Assembly (NCBI RefSeq): GCF_016625195.1 | Contig: NZ_JACVUP010000003.1 | Span: forward strand, 124,001-188,000 | Reading direction: 5' to 3' | Source of the DNA: Erwinia sp. S63 | Lineage (GTDB): Bacteria > Pseudomonadota > Gammaproteobacteria > Enterobacterales > Enterobacteriaceae | DNA length: 64,000 nucleotides | In this document: positions 1-8,967 of the stretch, piece after piece | Layout of the letters: each line of letters starts with the position of its first letter | How positions within the stretch are numbered: position 1 is the stretch's first letter | The notes under the pieces: generated by a model | The model's database searches: none | The model's input: only the letters and a program-made list of their open reading frames with translations | What the model was told of the DNA's origin: nothing | Made by a program: the position numbers and the translations under genes

Positions 1-1
1 G

Positions 2-637
2 GTGTTGATTGGTGCGTCCGGTTCAGGAAAAAGTACGGTGCTGCGCATCATGAGCGGTTTAGAAACTGCTGATGGCGGTGAAATCTGGGTCAATAAAGTG
101 CCGCTGCACGACCGCAAACGCAGCAGTGAGATTTGTGGTCACGTTGGCATGGTGTTCCAGCAGTTCAACCTGTTCCCGCACAAAACGGCGCTAGGTAACG
201 TCACGCTGGCGTTGATAAAAGCACAAAAGCTGTCGGAAGCGGAGGCCAACAAACGCGGTATGGCAGCGCTGACTCGCGTTGGGCTGGCGGAACGCGCCCA
301 TCACTATCCGGCACAGCTTTCCGGTGGTCAGCAGCAGCGCGTAGCCATTGCCCGCGCGCTGGCGGTGGAACCGAAGATCATGTTCTTTGATGAGGCCACC
401 TCCGCACTGGACCCGGAGTTGGTTGGCGAGGTGATGGAAGTGATGCGCAGCCTGGCACGTGAAGGGATGACGATGGTGGTAGTGACCCACGAGATGGGCT
501 TTGCCCGCAAAACGGCGGATCGGGTGGTGTTTATGGATCAGGGCGTTATCGCTGAGCAGGGTTCGCCGGAGCAAATCTTTGTTAATCCGCAGAACCCGCG
601 CACTCAGCAATTCTTATCGCGCGTGCTTGAGCACTAA
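2..637 (+). CDS. Polar amino-acid ABC transporter ATP-binding protein (5'-truncated by window)
   Basis: Nucleotide-binding subunit of a HisP/GlnQ-type importer that hydrolyses ATP at the inner membrane to drive amino-acid uptake. The visible 211 residues begin right at the Walker A loop (GASGSGKST), so about 30 N-terminal residues lie before the window; the first GTG is not a real start. Also visible are the Q-loop (VFQQFN), the signature LSGGQQQR, Walker B ([12 protein letters not shown], with Ala where Pro is commoner) and the switch His in VVVTHEMGF. It ends 11 bp before the next gene, which has its own AGGAG site, so the importer and the deaminase are probably one operon. The substrate cannot be read from an ATPase, but the partner enzyme suggests an amino acid, possibly a D-amino acid. 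Family assignment is secure. Confidence 0.93.
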   Translation: MLIGASGSGKSTVLRIMSGLETADGGEIWVNKVPLHDRKRSSEICGHVGMVFQQFNLFPHKTALGNVTLALIKAQKLSEAEANKRGMAALTRVGLAERAHHYPAQLSGGQQQRVAIARALAVEPKIMFFDEATSALDPELVGEVMEVMRSLAREGMTMVVVTHEMGFARKTADRVVFMDQGVIAEQGSPEQIFVNPQNPRTQQFLSRVLEH

Positions 638-648
638 CAGGAGTCACT

Positions 649-1920
649 ATGTCGATTCGTTTTCCACTGCAGGCAGACGGTTTGCTGGATGCCCAACAAG
701 CCGCGCCACGTTTTAAATCGGTGGCGGGAGCTGGCGATCAACCGTTAACGCCTGGCAGCAATGTGTTTACCAGTGATGAAGTGTTCTCACCGTTGATGGT
801 GATGAAGCAGTCAGCGCTGGAGAACAACCTCCACCAGCTTGCCGCTTTCTGCCGGGAAAATGGCATCATGCTGGCGGCACACGGTAAGACCTCTATGTCG
901 CCCGCGATCTTGCGCCGCGCCATCAGCGAAGGTGGCGCGTGGGGATTGGGTGCTGCCACGCCAGCACAAGTGCGCGCGCTGCGTCAGTTTGGCATCCGCA
1001 ATGTGTTTCTCGCCAATCAGCTGGTCGACCCGGCAGGCATTCGCTGGATTGGCCAGTGGCAGCAACAGCATCCCGATCACGGCTTTCTTTGTTATGTCGA
1101 TTCACTACAAGGCGTCAAACTGCTGGAGCAGCATCTCGGTGATGCACAGATTTCCGTACTACTGGAGATGTCGGTGAGTGGCGGTCGTACCGGATGCCGT
1201 TCACAACAGGAAGCGCTAAAGATTGCCGAAGCGGTTAAAGACAGCCCTTCACTGCAGCTGGTGGGCGTGGCCGGTTATGAAGGCGCGCTGGGTGCGGGTC
1301 GCGATCAAGACGGCGTTAAGCGAGTAAAAGATTACTGCCAGATGATGATCAGCACCGCCGCAATGCTGGCAGAGCATCAGCTGTTCAGCAGCGATCACAT
1401 CATCCTCAGCGCTGGCGGTGGCGCCTGGTTTGACGTGGTGACCGAGTGTTTTACTGCGGCGGAATTACCACTGCCGATGACGCCACTAATTCGCTCCGGT
1501 GCCTATATGGCTCATGACAGCGGCTTGTATGCGCGCATTGCACCGTTCGCGCAACCGGGTTCGAGCTATCACTTTGATGCGGCGCTGGAGATTTGGGGCC
1601 GGGTATTATCTCGCCCTGAACCGGGATTGGCCTTTGTTGATTTTGGTCGGCGTGATGTGCCGTTCGATCAGGACCTGCCCAATCCGTTGTGGATCCGCAA
1701 GGCGGATGGCAGTGAACCGCGCGCAGCAGCGCATCTGCGTATCAGCGACGTGAACGATCAGCATGCGTATGTGCTATTGCCCGAAGATGAAACGCTCCAG
1801 CCGGGTGATTGGGTGGGATGCGGTATCTCTCATCCCTGCACCGCATTTGATAAATGGCGCTATCTGCCGCTGGTCGATGACGATTATTGCGTCACAGATT
1901 CACTGGAAACAGCATTCTGA
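649..1920 (+). CDS. PLP-dependent amino-acid deaminase of the D-serine dehydratase/D-threonine aldolase-like (fold III) family
   Basis: A 423-residue alanine-racemase-fold enzyme. The N-terminal barrel carries the PLP lysine in AAHGKTSMSP (about residue 80). The C-terminal beta domain ends with GCGISHPCTAFDKW, whose His and Cys sit where eukaryotic-type D-serine dehydratase (DSD1) binds zinc. Family members remove the amino group from D-serine or D-threonine-like substrates, or cleave D-threonine; the exact substrate is inferred only. The ATG has an AGGAG site 6 bp upstream and follows the ABC ATPase gene closely. With the importer upstream and a racemase convergent downstream, the local theme is amino-acid stereoisomer uptake and breakdown. 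Confidence 0.8.
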   Translation: MSIRFPLQADGLLDAQQAAPRFKSVAGAGDQPLTPGSNVFTSDEVFSPLMVMKQSALENNLHQLAAFCRENGIMLAAHGKTSMSPAILRRAISEGGAWGLGAATPAQVRALRQFGIRNVFLANQLVDPAGIRWIGQWQQQHPDHGFLCYVDSLQGVKLLEQHLGDAQISVLLEMSVSGGRTGCRSQQEALKIAEAVKDSPSLQLVGVAGYEGALGAGRDQDGVKRVKDYCQMMISTAAMLAEHQLFSSDHIILSAGGGAWFDVVTECFTAAELPLPMTPLIRSGAYMAHDSGLYARIAPFAQPGSSYHFDAALEIWGRVLSRPEPGLAFVDFGRRDVPFDQDLPNPLWIRKADGSEPRAAAHLRISDVNDQHAYVLLPEDETLQPGDWVGCGISHPCTAFDKWRYLPLVDDDYCVTDSLETAF

Positions 1921-1930
1921 CCACAAAAAA

Positions 1931-1952
1931 GGCTGCCAACATATTGGCAGCC
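1931..1952 (-). terminator. Intrinsic terminator between convergent genes
   Basis: A perfect 9-bp stem (GGCTGCCAA / TTGGCAGCC) with loop CATA. The A-run just before it on the plus strand becomes a T-run after the stem on the minus strand, so it best terminates the racemase gene. It may also slow transcription from the deaminase side. Confidence 0.8.
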
Positions 1953-2042
1953 AGTTCTGGCACATCCATGTACGACCATGTGGGGTCTGACGTTGTGCCT
2001 TCAATGCATAAATAATAACACAAATTATAATTAGCAGGCTAG

Positions 2043-2738
2043 TTATTTTGCTGCCAAAGCCAGTTTCACCGCGTCTTCCGCGTGAATTAATGTGGTATCA
2101 AACAGCGGTACGCTGGCGTCTTCAGGCTTCACCAACAAGGTAATTTCAGTGCAGCCGAGAATAATTGCTTCGGCACCCTGTTCCACCAGTTCAGCAATCA
2201 CTTCGCGATAACGCGCTCGCGACTCTTCACGAATAATGCCAAGGCACAACTCCTGATAGATGATGTCGTGCACCGTTTTCCGACCCGGCGCATCCGGCAC
2301 CAGCACATCAATGCCAGACTGCGCCAGACGACCTTTGTAGAATTCCTGCTCCATGGTGAACGCCGTCGCCAGTAAGCCCACGCGCTTCACACCCGCAGCC
2401 TGAATACGCTGCGCAGTCGCGTCGGCGATATGTAGCAGCGGGATATCCACCGCATCAGTGATCTGATCTGCGACTTTGTGCATGGTGTTGGTACAGAGCA
2501 CGATAAAATCCGCCCCGCCCTTTTCCAGACTGCGCGCGGCCTCTGCCAGAATCTCACCGGCCTGCTGCCACTCACCCGCCACCTGTAACTTCTCGATTTC
2601 CTGAAAGTCGACGCTGTACATCAAGCTGCGCGCCGAGTGCAATCCGCCAAGTTGCTGCTTCACCTGTTCATTGATGATGCGGTAGTAGAGCGCCGTCGAT
2701 TCCCAACTCATTCCACCGATCAAACCGATCATTTTCAT
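2043..2738 (-). CDS. Aspartate/glutamate racemase family protein (YgeA/RacX-like)
   Basis: A 231-residue cofactor-independent racemase. It opens with IGLIGGMSWESTALYY, the family's N-terminal signature. The two catalytic cysteines are visible in VLCTNTMH (about residue 83) and LGCTEITLL (about residue 196). Enzymes of this type interconvert L- and D-amino acids by a two-base thiol mechanism in the cytoplasm; E. coli YgeA has broad specificity. The gene stands alone, convergent with the deaminase and followed by a good terminator. Substrate is unknown; a neighbouring D-amino-acid deaminase makes a joint role plausible. Confidence 0.85.
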   Translation of the reverse strand: MKMIGLIGGMSWESTALYYRIINEQVKQQLGGLHSARSLMYSVDFQEIEKLQVAGEWQQAGEILAEAARSLEKGGADFIVLCTNTMHKVADQITDAVDIPLLHIADATAQRIQAAGVKRVGLLATAFTMEQEFYKGRLAQSGIDVLVPDAPGRKTVHDIIYQELCLGIIREESRARYREVIAELVEQGAEAIILGCTEITLLVKPEDASVPLFDTTLIHAEDAVKLALAAK

Positions 2739-2832
2739 CTGCGATTATCCTTTATCAAGCCTGTTCAGCACTGTACGGGATTTGGCAGTCCTGTGCATGC
2801 CCCCCTGATCAATTACAGGGTTCACGACACAC

Positions 2833-4908
2833 TTAGGCGCGCTCAACCTCAATCGAGGCATTTTCCGGCCAGCGCGCTGAGGGAAACAGCGATAAGCGGA
2901 TATTGAACAGATGGAACATGGGTGCAAACAACGCCTCTTCCTGCTGAGTTCGCGCCTCTAATCCTAATAACAGCCGATTGAGTTCATGAAACAACGCAGG
3001 GTGAGGCTGAGTCTGCAGGGATTTCAACCTGCGCTTAAGGAACACGCTCAACTCGTGGAACATGGCTGCGCTCTCAATGCCATTCGCAGTCAGCAGCGCT
3101 TTGTGCCGCGTGTAATAGTCGTAACAGTTGGCGCCAAGCCAGGCTTCAGCAATCAAATTGCCGCCGGACACCAGATCGGGTGACGGGTCGACGCGTTTGC
3201 GTGGCAGGATGATGTTCACCTTATCCAGCGTGCGCGCCACAAATTGCTGACGCGCCGTCATCGTCACCGTGTTGAGACGCAGCATAGCGATAAACTGCAG
3301 CAGATCGCGGATCCCTTTGCGCACCGCGCGCTTCGCCGTCCACGACGGACGTTTGTTGCGGATCAGCAACGTCAGCACCAGGGCGATGACAATGCCCACC
3401 AGCGTCGAAATCATAGCGTTCACTATAAGCAGAAGATCTGGCTTGAAATGGTGACTCATGCCAATCAGCCCCGGAATCTGCGTGGCGACGATCAGGCCAA
3501 TCAGATTGGTGGCCGGATTAGCGATGACCAGCCCCAGCGCAAATAATCCGGGGGCGAGGCAGATGATCATCGCTTCAAACGTCACCGCCTGCGGTATCAA
3601 CACCGTGACGTAAAGCAGGCTGATTGCCATCGAAATCAACACGCCTTTGAGAAACAGCTTCATCGGCGCGATGGGACTGTCCAGACCGGCAAAGAAGGAG
3701 CAGAGTACTGCCGCCATCATCGGCGCAGTCGAGCCATCTTTCCAGCCACTGCCGATCCAGAACAAGCAGGTGGCGAAAGTGGCCAGAAACGCGGTGAAGC
3801 AGGAAAGCAGCAGCAATCCTTTGTCTACGTGCTTATGCGCACGCACGGTTTTGCCGGGCTTAACGGTAGGTGTCCACTCACTCACGCGCTCGCTGACGCT
3901 GTGATAGGCATTGGCAATGCGCACAAAATTCAACAGGCGCTCCAGCAATCCAATCAGCAAAATACTCTCTTCACTGTTGAGTCGCCCCTCCTGCCAGGCC
4001 TGCTTCAGCTGTGCCTGCGCAACGGTGAGGACATCGTGTACCTGAACCTGATCATCGCCGTTCAGCCATAACAAAAACTGCTGGAACGCCTCTGCGACAT
4101 AGTCCGGAAAACGAATTTCCTGCTGCGCCAGTAAATTAAGCCGCGACTCAATCGCCGTTAGCGTCGGAATCAAATAGGAGAGATGTTGATACTGCACGCT
4201 GACCAACCGCACCAGACGTCGCGCCGCATCGCCTTCATAGACGCAGTGCGTAATGAGCGTCTCAACGCTGAGCGGATAGTTTGCCATCTGCACCAGAATA
4301 TCTTCCCGCTCTACCGATTTCTCAGCAGGCATAGCAGTGACTAATTCGCTGCACAGCTTGCGCGCATTTTGATACCACTGGCTGACGCTTTGTTCCAACA
4401 GACTGCGCATCGACACCGGCATGATCAATCGGTGCACCAGGCTGCTACAGATGATGGCCACCGTGATCTCTTCAATACGCGAAATCACCGTGTAGGTGAT
4501 GGCCGAGGGTGACGTGACGTCGGGAAAGCCCATGATCGCCGCACTGTAACCGGCGAGCATAAACACATAGCTTTTCGGCGTGCGGTCATGCAGCGACAGG
4601 TAGAGGCACACCGCCACCCATAAAGAGATGCACAGGCTGAACAGCATCGGTGACTCAACAGTGATGGGATAGATCAACAGCGTAAACAACCCGCCCAACA
4701 CGGTGCCAAAGAAGCGAAACACCGATTTCGATACGGTCGAACCCGAATAGAGTTGGGAGGCAACGTACACTGTAGTCAGTGACCAGGCCGGTTTATCGAG
4801 ATTGAGTTCCAGAGCAATGTAAAAAGCCAGAAAGGCGGCAAGACAAGTTTTGGCAGAAAACAGCACTGCGCTTTGTGAAAACCACTTCATAGAGCGAAAG
4901 AAACCCAT
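2833..4908 (-). CDS. FUSC family inner-membrane protein (fusaric-acid-resistance / AaeB-like)
   Basis: A 691-residue protein with the duplicated FUSC layout: an N-terminal set of membrane segments (about residues 15-170), a soluble helical region, a second membrane set (about 360-500) and a C-terminal cytoplasmic domain. FUSC proteins are thought to export aromatic acids or related toxic compounds, usually with a periplasmic adaptor such as AaeA. No adaptor gene lies beside it, so it could work alone or have another role. The ATG at 4908 is preferred over an in-frame TTG three codons earlier; no strong ribosome site is visible for either. The substrate cannot be predicted. Confidence 0.8.
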   Translation of the reverse strand: MGFFRSMKWFSQSAVLFSAKTCLAAFLAFYIALELNLDKPAWSLTTVYVASQLYSGSTVSKSVFRFFGTVLGGLFTLLIYPITVESPMLFSLCISLWVAVCLYLSLHDRTPKSYVFMLAGYSAAIMGFPDVTSPSAITYTVISRIEEITVAIICSSLVHRLIMPVSMRSLLEQSVSQWYQNARKLCSELVTAMPAEKSVEREDILVQMANYPLSVETLITHCVYEGDAARRLVRLVSVQYQHLSYLIPTLTAIESRLNLLAQQEIRFPDYVAEAFQQFLLWLNGDDQVQVHDVLTVAQAQLKQAWQEGRLNSEESILLIGLLERLLNFVRIANAYHSVSERVSEWTPTVKPGKTVRAHKHVDKGLLLLSCFTAFLATFATCLFWIGSGWKDGSTAPMMAAVLCSFFAGLDSPIAPMKLFLKGVLISMAISLLYVTVLIPQAVTFEAMIICLAPGLFALGLVIANPATNLIGLIVATQIPGLIGMSHHFKPDLLLIVNAMISTLVGIVIALVLTLLIRNKRPSWTAKRAVRKGIRDLLQFIAMLRLNTVTMTARQQFVARTLDKVNIILPRKRVDPSPDLVSGGNLIAEAWLGANCYDYYTRHKALLTANGIESAAMFHELSVFLKRRLKSLQTQPHPALFHELNRLLLGLEARTQQEEALFAPMFHLFNIRLSLFPSARWPENASIEVERA

Positions 4909-5024
4909 AGCAGGCAACGTAAGTGCCTATCCTGACAGAAGCATATCGATATGACATTTTGATTTGTTATACAAATTATTACCGTGCTAATTATCTGGGC
5001 ATCTATGCAAATTGAGATGACATG

Positions 5025-5040
5025 CTGATTACAGTGAATG
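5025..5040 (-). repeat. Isolated iteron-like sequence upstream of the SsuA-like gene
   Basis: CTGATTACAGTGAATG is an exact match, in reverse orientation, to the CATTCACTGTAATCAG core of the plasmid iterons at 20576-22151, more than 15 kb away. It lies in the 234-bp divergent region between the FUSC gene and the SsuA-like gene, about 100 bp before the latter's start. It could be a RepA handcuffing site, or a hitchhiking remnant. Confidence 0.7.
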
Positions 5041-5142
5041 ATCTTGATCACAAAAAATTAGGTTATAAGCGATCGAAATTAGTTATTTATTGGTTATATA
5101 AGCGCTTTGCTATGGTGAGAAAAAATCCACGAGAGACTCATC

Positions 5143-6090
5143 ATGCAAACAAAAATTCCTGTTCTGAGCGCGTTGGCGCTTAGCTTTGGCCTGCTTTCTG
5201 CACACGCTTTCGCCGCTAACCCAGAAACCGTGACCATTGGCTATCAGAAAGCCAACATCTTTGCGCTACTAAAGTATCGCGGCACGCTGGATGAAACCTT
5301 CAAGAAGGAAGGGATCAATGTCCGTTGGGTGGAATTCCCGGCCGGGCCGCAAATGCTGGAAGGCTTGAACGTAGGCAGCATCGATTTAGCGGCCACCGGC
5401 GATGCCCCACCCGCTTTCGCGCAGGCTGCCAAAGCGGATTTGATTTACCTCGGTCACTCCCCTGCTAACCCCAAAACCGAAGCGATTGTGGTGCCTAAAG
5501 ACTCGCCGATTAAGAGTGTGGCGGATTTGAAAGGTAAGCGCGTTGGACTGAATAAAGGATCGGACGTTAATTATCTGTTGGTTAAAGCGCTGGAAGATGC
5601 GGGTCTGAACTATAAAGATGTGAAGCCGGTTTACCTGCCACCGGCTGATGCGCGCGCCGCCTTCCAGAAAGGCGCGATTGATGCGTGGGTGATTTGGGAT
5701 CCGTTCCTCGCCGAAGTGGAAGCGAATGCCGATGCGCGTGAAATCCGCAATGCGGAAGGTTTGGTGCCGCACTACACCTTCTATCTCGCCAGCCGTCCGT
5801 TTGCTGAAGGCCATCCTGACACCGCGAAACAGGTGGTGGATGAATTGAGCAAATTGAGTGACTGGGCGAACGCCAATCAGGATGAGGCTGCCGCGATTCT
5901 GTCGAAATCGACCGGGTTAGATAAGGCAATTTGGCAGACGACGTTGAAACGCCTGCCGTATGGCGCCACGCGTATGACGCCGCAGGTGTTCGATGAACAG
6001 CAGGCGCTAGCGGATACCTTCACCCGTGTTGGATTGTTGCCGGTGAAAGTGGATGTGCGCAGTGCGACCTGGTCGCTGGATAAGAAGTAA
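5143..6090 (+). CDS. ssuA: Aliphatic sulfonate ABC transporter periplasmic binding protein (SsuA-like)
   Basis: A 315-residue binding protein. A Sec signal peptide (cleavage near HAFA-AN, residue 25) is followed by VTIGYQKANIFALLK, the SsuA/TauA opening. Other family marks are EFPAGPQMLEG, ATGDAPPAFAQA, GKRVGLNKGSDVNYLL and IDAWVIWDP. SsuA proteins capture alkanesulfonates in the periplasm for the SsuBC permease, but no SsuB or SsuC gene lies here. The protein must use components elsewhere or a non-standard partner. It is transcribed away from the rest of the sulfur region and ends in a hairpin. Its sequence is closely mirrored by the C-terminal half of the regulator at 15888-17822, which suggests a shared ligand. 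Confidence 0.88.
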   Translation: MQTKIPVLSALALSFGLLSAHAFAANPETVTIGYQKANIFALLKYRGTLDETFKKEGINVRWVEFPAGPQMLEGLNVGSIDLAATGDAPPAFAQAAKADLIYLGHSPANPKTEAIVVPKDSPIKSVADLKGKRVGLNKGSDVNYLLVKALEDAGLNYKDVKPVYLPPADARAAFQKGAIDAWVIWDPFLAEVEANADAREIRNAEGLVPHYTFYLASRPFAEGHPDTAKQVVDELSKLSDWANANQDEAAAILSKSTGLDKAIWQTTLKRLPYGATRMTPQVFDEQQALADTFTRVGLLPVKVDVRSATWSLDKK

Positions 6091-6102
6091 ATCCTGTTAA
6101 GT

Positions 6103-6131
6103 GACTCGGGCGCGCAAGGTGCGCCCGAGTC
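6103..6131. terminator. GC-rich hairpin between convergent genes
   Basis: An 11-bp perfect stem (GACTCGGGCGC / GCGCCCGAGTC) lies between the SsuA-like gene and the convergent DszC-like gene. Neither side has a strong T-run, so termination is inferred from its position and stem strength. Confidence 0.55.
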
Positions 6132-6141
6132 ATTGTTCCGC

Positions 6142-7356
6142 TTACCCTTCCCCGCGCCCAATCTGCCAAATCCCGGTCGGCGGCGTGCCGTTAACCTTCC
6201 AGTTGCCGATGTCACGTGCTTTATAGATCACCGGATTGTGTGACGACACCGTGCGCGCATTACGCCAGTGGCGATCCAGCGCTTTACTGATGCGCGTATC
6301 CGATGCGCCGAGCGCGTTAAACAACTCAGTTGCTGCGCGTGGAACCAGCTCACTGGCGATCACCTGTGCCTGACCCGCTTCAGCTTCGGCCAGCGCATTC
6401 ACTGCCAGAAGTTGCGCTTCGTCGCTGCTTGAGTGCGCTTCATACGCTGATTGCAGTGAATGTGCGGCGCGGATCACCGTCGCTTCGACGGCAAACGCCA
6501 GACTGGTGATCTCACCGATGACCTGAAGCACCTGCACATCCTGACGTGATGAATCGCCGTTGCTGTGGCTGTAAATACGATCGCGAGCAGCCACCGCCTT
6601 TGCACCATCGCGTGCGACCGCCTTCCCAATCCCGGCTAGTGTTGCCAATAGCACATGTTGATAGAACGCGGTTTGATAGCGGAAGCGCGTGGCGAAATCG
6701 AATACGTGTTCCTGTTCGACGTGGGCATTGTCAAAGCGCGTGGTGCCGCTGCCGGTCAAGCGCTGGCCGAAACCATCCCAGTCATCATCGCGCGTTACAC
6801 CTGGTTGGTGAGTGCTTACCAGAGCGATGACATCGCCCTGGTTATCGTTGCGGCGGGCATACACATCAATCCAGTCTGCGAACAGTGTTCCGGTGCTGTA
6901 AAACTTCTCGCCGCTAAGCGTCCAGCCATTTGCGGTTGGCGTGACGCGGGTAATCACATCACCGAGCTTCACCGTGCCAATTTCTGTCCAGCCGCTGCCC
7001 ACCAGCTCGCCATCGCTAAAGCGGCGGAACCAGCGATCGCGCTCTGCACTCGCGGGCTGGTTGAGGCGGTCTTCGACAAATGCAAAGTGCGCGCGTAACG
7101 CCTGAGGCAGGTTGGAATCCGCTTCCGCCAGTTCTGTCAGCAGTTGGAACAGCTGCGGCAGCGATGCCCCCCAGCCGCCCTGCTCTTTTGGAATGCGCAC
7201 TGTGCCGAAGCCCGCTTCTTTTAACCAAGTTATCGCCTCATGGGGCAAAGTGCGGTTGCGTTCGCGCTCCACTGCACCTTCAGCAATACGGTCGAACAGC
7301 GGACGGAAATGCGCCGCCAGCGCAGCATAATCGGTGCCTGTTGAAAGTTGGCTCAT
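6142..7356 (-). CDS. Acyl-CoA dehydrogenase-fold flavin monooxygenase (DszC/SfnB-like)
   Basis: A 404-residue flavoprotein of the acyl-CoA dehydrogenase superfamily in its organosulfur branch (DszC, SfnB, SfnC). Visible marks are a helical N-terminal domain, a central sheet domain (GSGWTEIG...GEKFYSTGTLFADW) and a C-terminal helical bundle ending in HNPVIYKARDIGNW, typical of the sulfur-acquisition branch. Such enzymes use reduced flavin and oxygen to attack organosulfur compounds. The ATG at 7356 is chosen for the AGGAG five bases before it; an in-frame GTG lies two codons upstream. It begins 2 bp after the MFS gene, so the two are co-transcribed. Substrate is unproven. Confidence 0.8.
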   Translation of the reverse strand: MSQLSTGTDYAALAAHFRPLFDRIAEGAVERERNRTLPHEAITWLKEAGFGTVRIPKEQGGWGASLPQLFQLLTELAEADSNLPQALRAHFAFVEDRLNQPASAERDRWFRRFSDGELVGSGWTEIGTVKLGDVITRVTPTANGWTLSGEKFYSTGTLFADWIDVYARRNDNQGDVIALVSTHQPGVTRDDDWDGFGQRLTGSGTTRFDNAHVEQEHVFDFATRFRYQTAFYQHVLLATLAGIGKAVARDGAKAVAARDRIYSHSNGDSSRQDVQVLQVIGEITSLAFAVEATVIRAAHSLQSAYEAHSSSDEAQLLAVNALAEAEAGQAQVIASELVPRAATELFNALGASDTRISKALDRHWRNARTVSSHNPVIYKARDIGNWKVNGTPPTGIWQIGRGEG

Positions 7357-7358
7357 AA

Positions 7359-8792
7359 TCACTCCTGATGAGAAAGATCGTCGATGTCGTGGCGCGTTGG
7401 TTCATGGCGCACCGCGAGCAGGAAGAAGATCGGGATGATGGCGGCAAGCGACACCACCCAGAACATGTTGGTGCCCAGCGCCGCTTGCAGAATCGGCAGA
7501 ATAAACAGCGCCAGCGCGCTACCAATGCCTGACAGCGCACGGCTGAAGCCCACGCCAGTTGCGCGGATGGAAGTCGGATAGGAGAGCGCCGGATAGACCA
7601 TTAGCTGCGCGCCCGGACCAAAGCCTTCGGCAAACAGCCACAAGCCGAGCATCAGCACTGCAAACACAATCCCCGCAATCGCTTCAGGGTGGCCAATCAG
7701 TGCCAATGCAATCAGTGCGAAGAACTGCAGTGCAAATCCGGCAATCGCCACATGGCGCGACGGATATTTCCAGGCCAGACGCATGCCCAGCAGACCGCCG
7801 GTGAAAGCAAACAACGCATTCAGGCCCAGCGATGCGGAGATAGTTTCAAATACGCCCGCGCCGAGGAACTGCGCGAGGATCGAGGGCAGGAAGAAAGCGA
7901 TCGCGGTGTATTCAAACGAGATACAGATGTTCATCACGCCAGCCACGATGGTGCGCTCTCGCCAGGGTTTCTGGAACAGCACGCGGAAACTTACTTTGGG
8001 TGCCGCTTCCGCGGGTGGCGCTTCCGGTTCTGCCTCGTGAGCATGGATGCCGTAGGAGTCACGCAGAATACGCACCGCAGATTTAAGATCCCCCTGATTG
8101 GCTGCCCACAACGGTGATTCGTTCATGAACTTGCTGCGTACCGCAATGATCAGTAATGCGGGAACGGCACCGAACAGCAGCGATGCGCGCCACAACCAAT
8201 CGAGATGATCCTTCGGTAACAGGAAGTACAGAGCGAAGATCAGCAGGAAGCATACCGTTGACGCGGCGTACCACATCGGGCACCAGGCGGCGAGGCGCGC
8301 AGCTTTATTGCCTTTGCCAGCAAATTTCGAGAACTCTGCCAGATAGGACATCGCTACCGGCAAATCGATCCCCACGCCAATCCCCATCAGAAAACGTGCG
8401 CCTATCAGCACCCAGACGTTAGGGGCTAATCCAGCTGCGATGGCAGAGACCACGAAGAACAGCATATCGGCCATAAACACCGAGTAACGGCCATATTTGT
8501 CGGTCAGCCAGCCACCAATTAGATTACCGACGATGGTGCCGACCATGATTGAGGAAGTCACCAGCCCGGTGATGAAAGGAGAAAGCTGGAATTCGCGGAC
8601 CACATCGTCAATCCCGTAGGAGAGCGTGGTGAGATCGTAGGCATCGAGGAAGACGCCACCGAGCGCGAGGAACACAATCATGCGCGCATAATTGTTTTTG
8701 TCACTGCGGGTGTTGATCAGCCTTGCCACATCACTGACCGAACGGACCGGCTCAGACGCCGGCAAGGTGTTTTCTAAAGGTACGGAACTCAT
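7359..8792 (-). CDS. MFS transporter of the metabolite:H+ symporter / sugar-transporter-like group
   Basis: A 477-residue carrier with about 12 membrane segments. The loop between segments 2 and 3 carries GGWLTDKYGRYSVFMADM, the classic MFS motif A. A roughly 60-residue cytoplasmic loop rich in Glu and Pro lies mid-protein, as usual for MFS carriers. Its job is proton-linked movement of a small organic solute across the inner membrane. It is followed at once by the DszC-like gene, so an organosulfur substrate or product is the likeliest cargo. A GTGAGG site precedes the ATG, and a sigma70-like promoter is visible upstream. Confidence 0.85.
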   Translation of the reverse strand: MSSVPLENTLPASEPVRSVSDVARLINTRSDKNNYARMIVFLALGGVFLDAYDLTTLSYGIDDVVREFQLSPFITGLVTSSIMVGTIVGNLIGGWLTDKYGRYSVFMADMLFFVVSAIAAGLAPNVWVLIGARFLMGIGVGIDLPVAMSYLAEFSKFAGKGNKAARLAAWCPMWYAASTVCFLLIFALYFLLPKDHLDWLWRASLLFGAVPALLIIAVRSKFMNESPLWAANQGDLKSAVRILRDSYGIHAHEAEPEAPPAEAAPKVSFRVLFQKPWRERTIVAGVMNICISFEYTAIAFFLPSILAQFLGAGVFETISASLGLNALFAFTGGLLGMRLAWKYPSRHVAIAGFALQFFALIALALIGHPEAIAGIVFAVLMLGLWLFAEGFGPGAQLMVYPALSYPTSIRATGVGFSRALSGIGSALALFILPILQAALGTNMFWVVSLAAIIPIFFLLAVRHEPTRHDIDDLSHQE

Positions 8793-8830
8793 AACGCCTC
8801 ACGTTGTTTTTTAGTTGTGCAGGTGAGGTT

Positions 8831-8858
8831 GTTATAAGCGCTTCGACTTCAGGTCCAA
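8831..8858 (-). promoter_or_regulatory. Candidate sigma70 promoter for the MFS/DszC-like pair
   Basis: On the minus strand TTGGAC and TATAAC are separated by 16 bp, about 40 bp before the MFS start codon. Position and spacing fit a housekeeping promoter, and a terminator separates this pair from the upstream operon. Confidence 0.4.
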
Positions 8859-8921
8859 AGCAACAAATAGTGATATTTAATTGTTTAAAATCAATAATAT
8901 AAAAAATTTTTAAACACAAAA

Positions 8922-8948
8922 ACCCGGACGCGCATCGCGAGCCCGGGT
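8922..8948 (-). terminator. Intrinsic terminator of the ssuD-MetNIQ-like operon
   Basis: ACCCGG pairs with CCGGGT around a GC-rich inner stem, and on the minus strand the stem is followed by TTTTTG. It lies 20 bp after the binding-protein gene and closes the long minus-strand operon. Confidence 0.75.
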
Positions 8949-8967
8949 GAAGGGTAACACCAGGAAG

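Noticed and set aside
2..4. GTG as the true start of the first ABC ATPase
   Set aside because: The frame begins at the Walker A loop; family members have about 30 more residues before it, so the gene starts outside the window.
5088..5108. Sigma54 promoter upstream of the SsuA-like gene
   Set aside because: TTGG and GC are 10 bp apart, but the CAC of the -24 element and the TT of the -12 element are missing; too weak to call.
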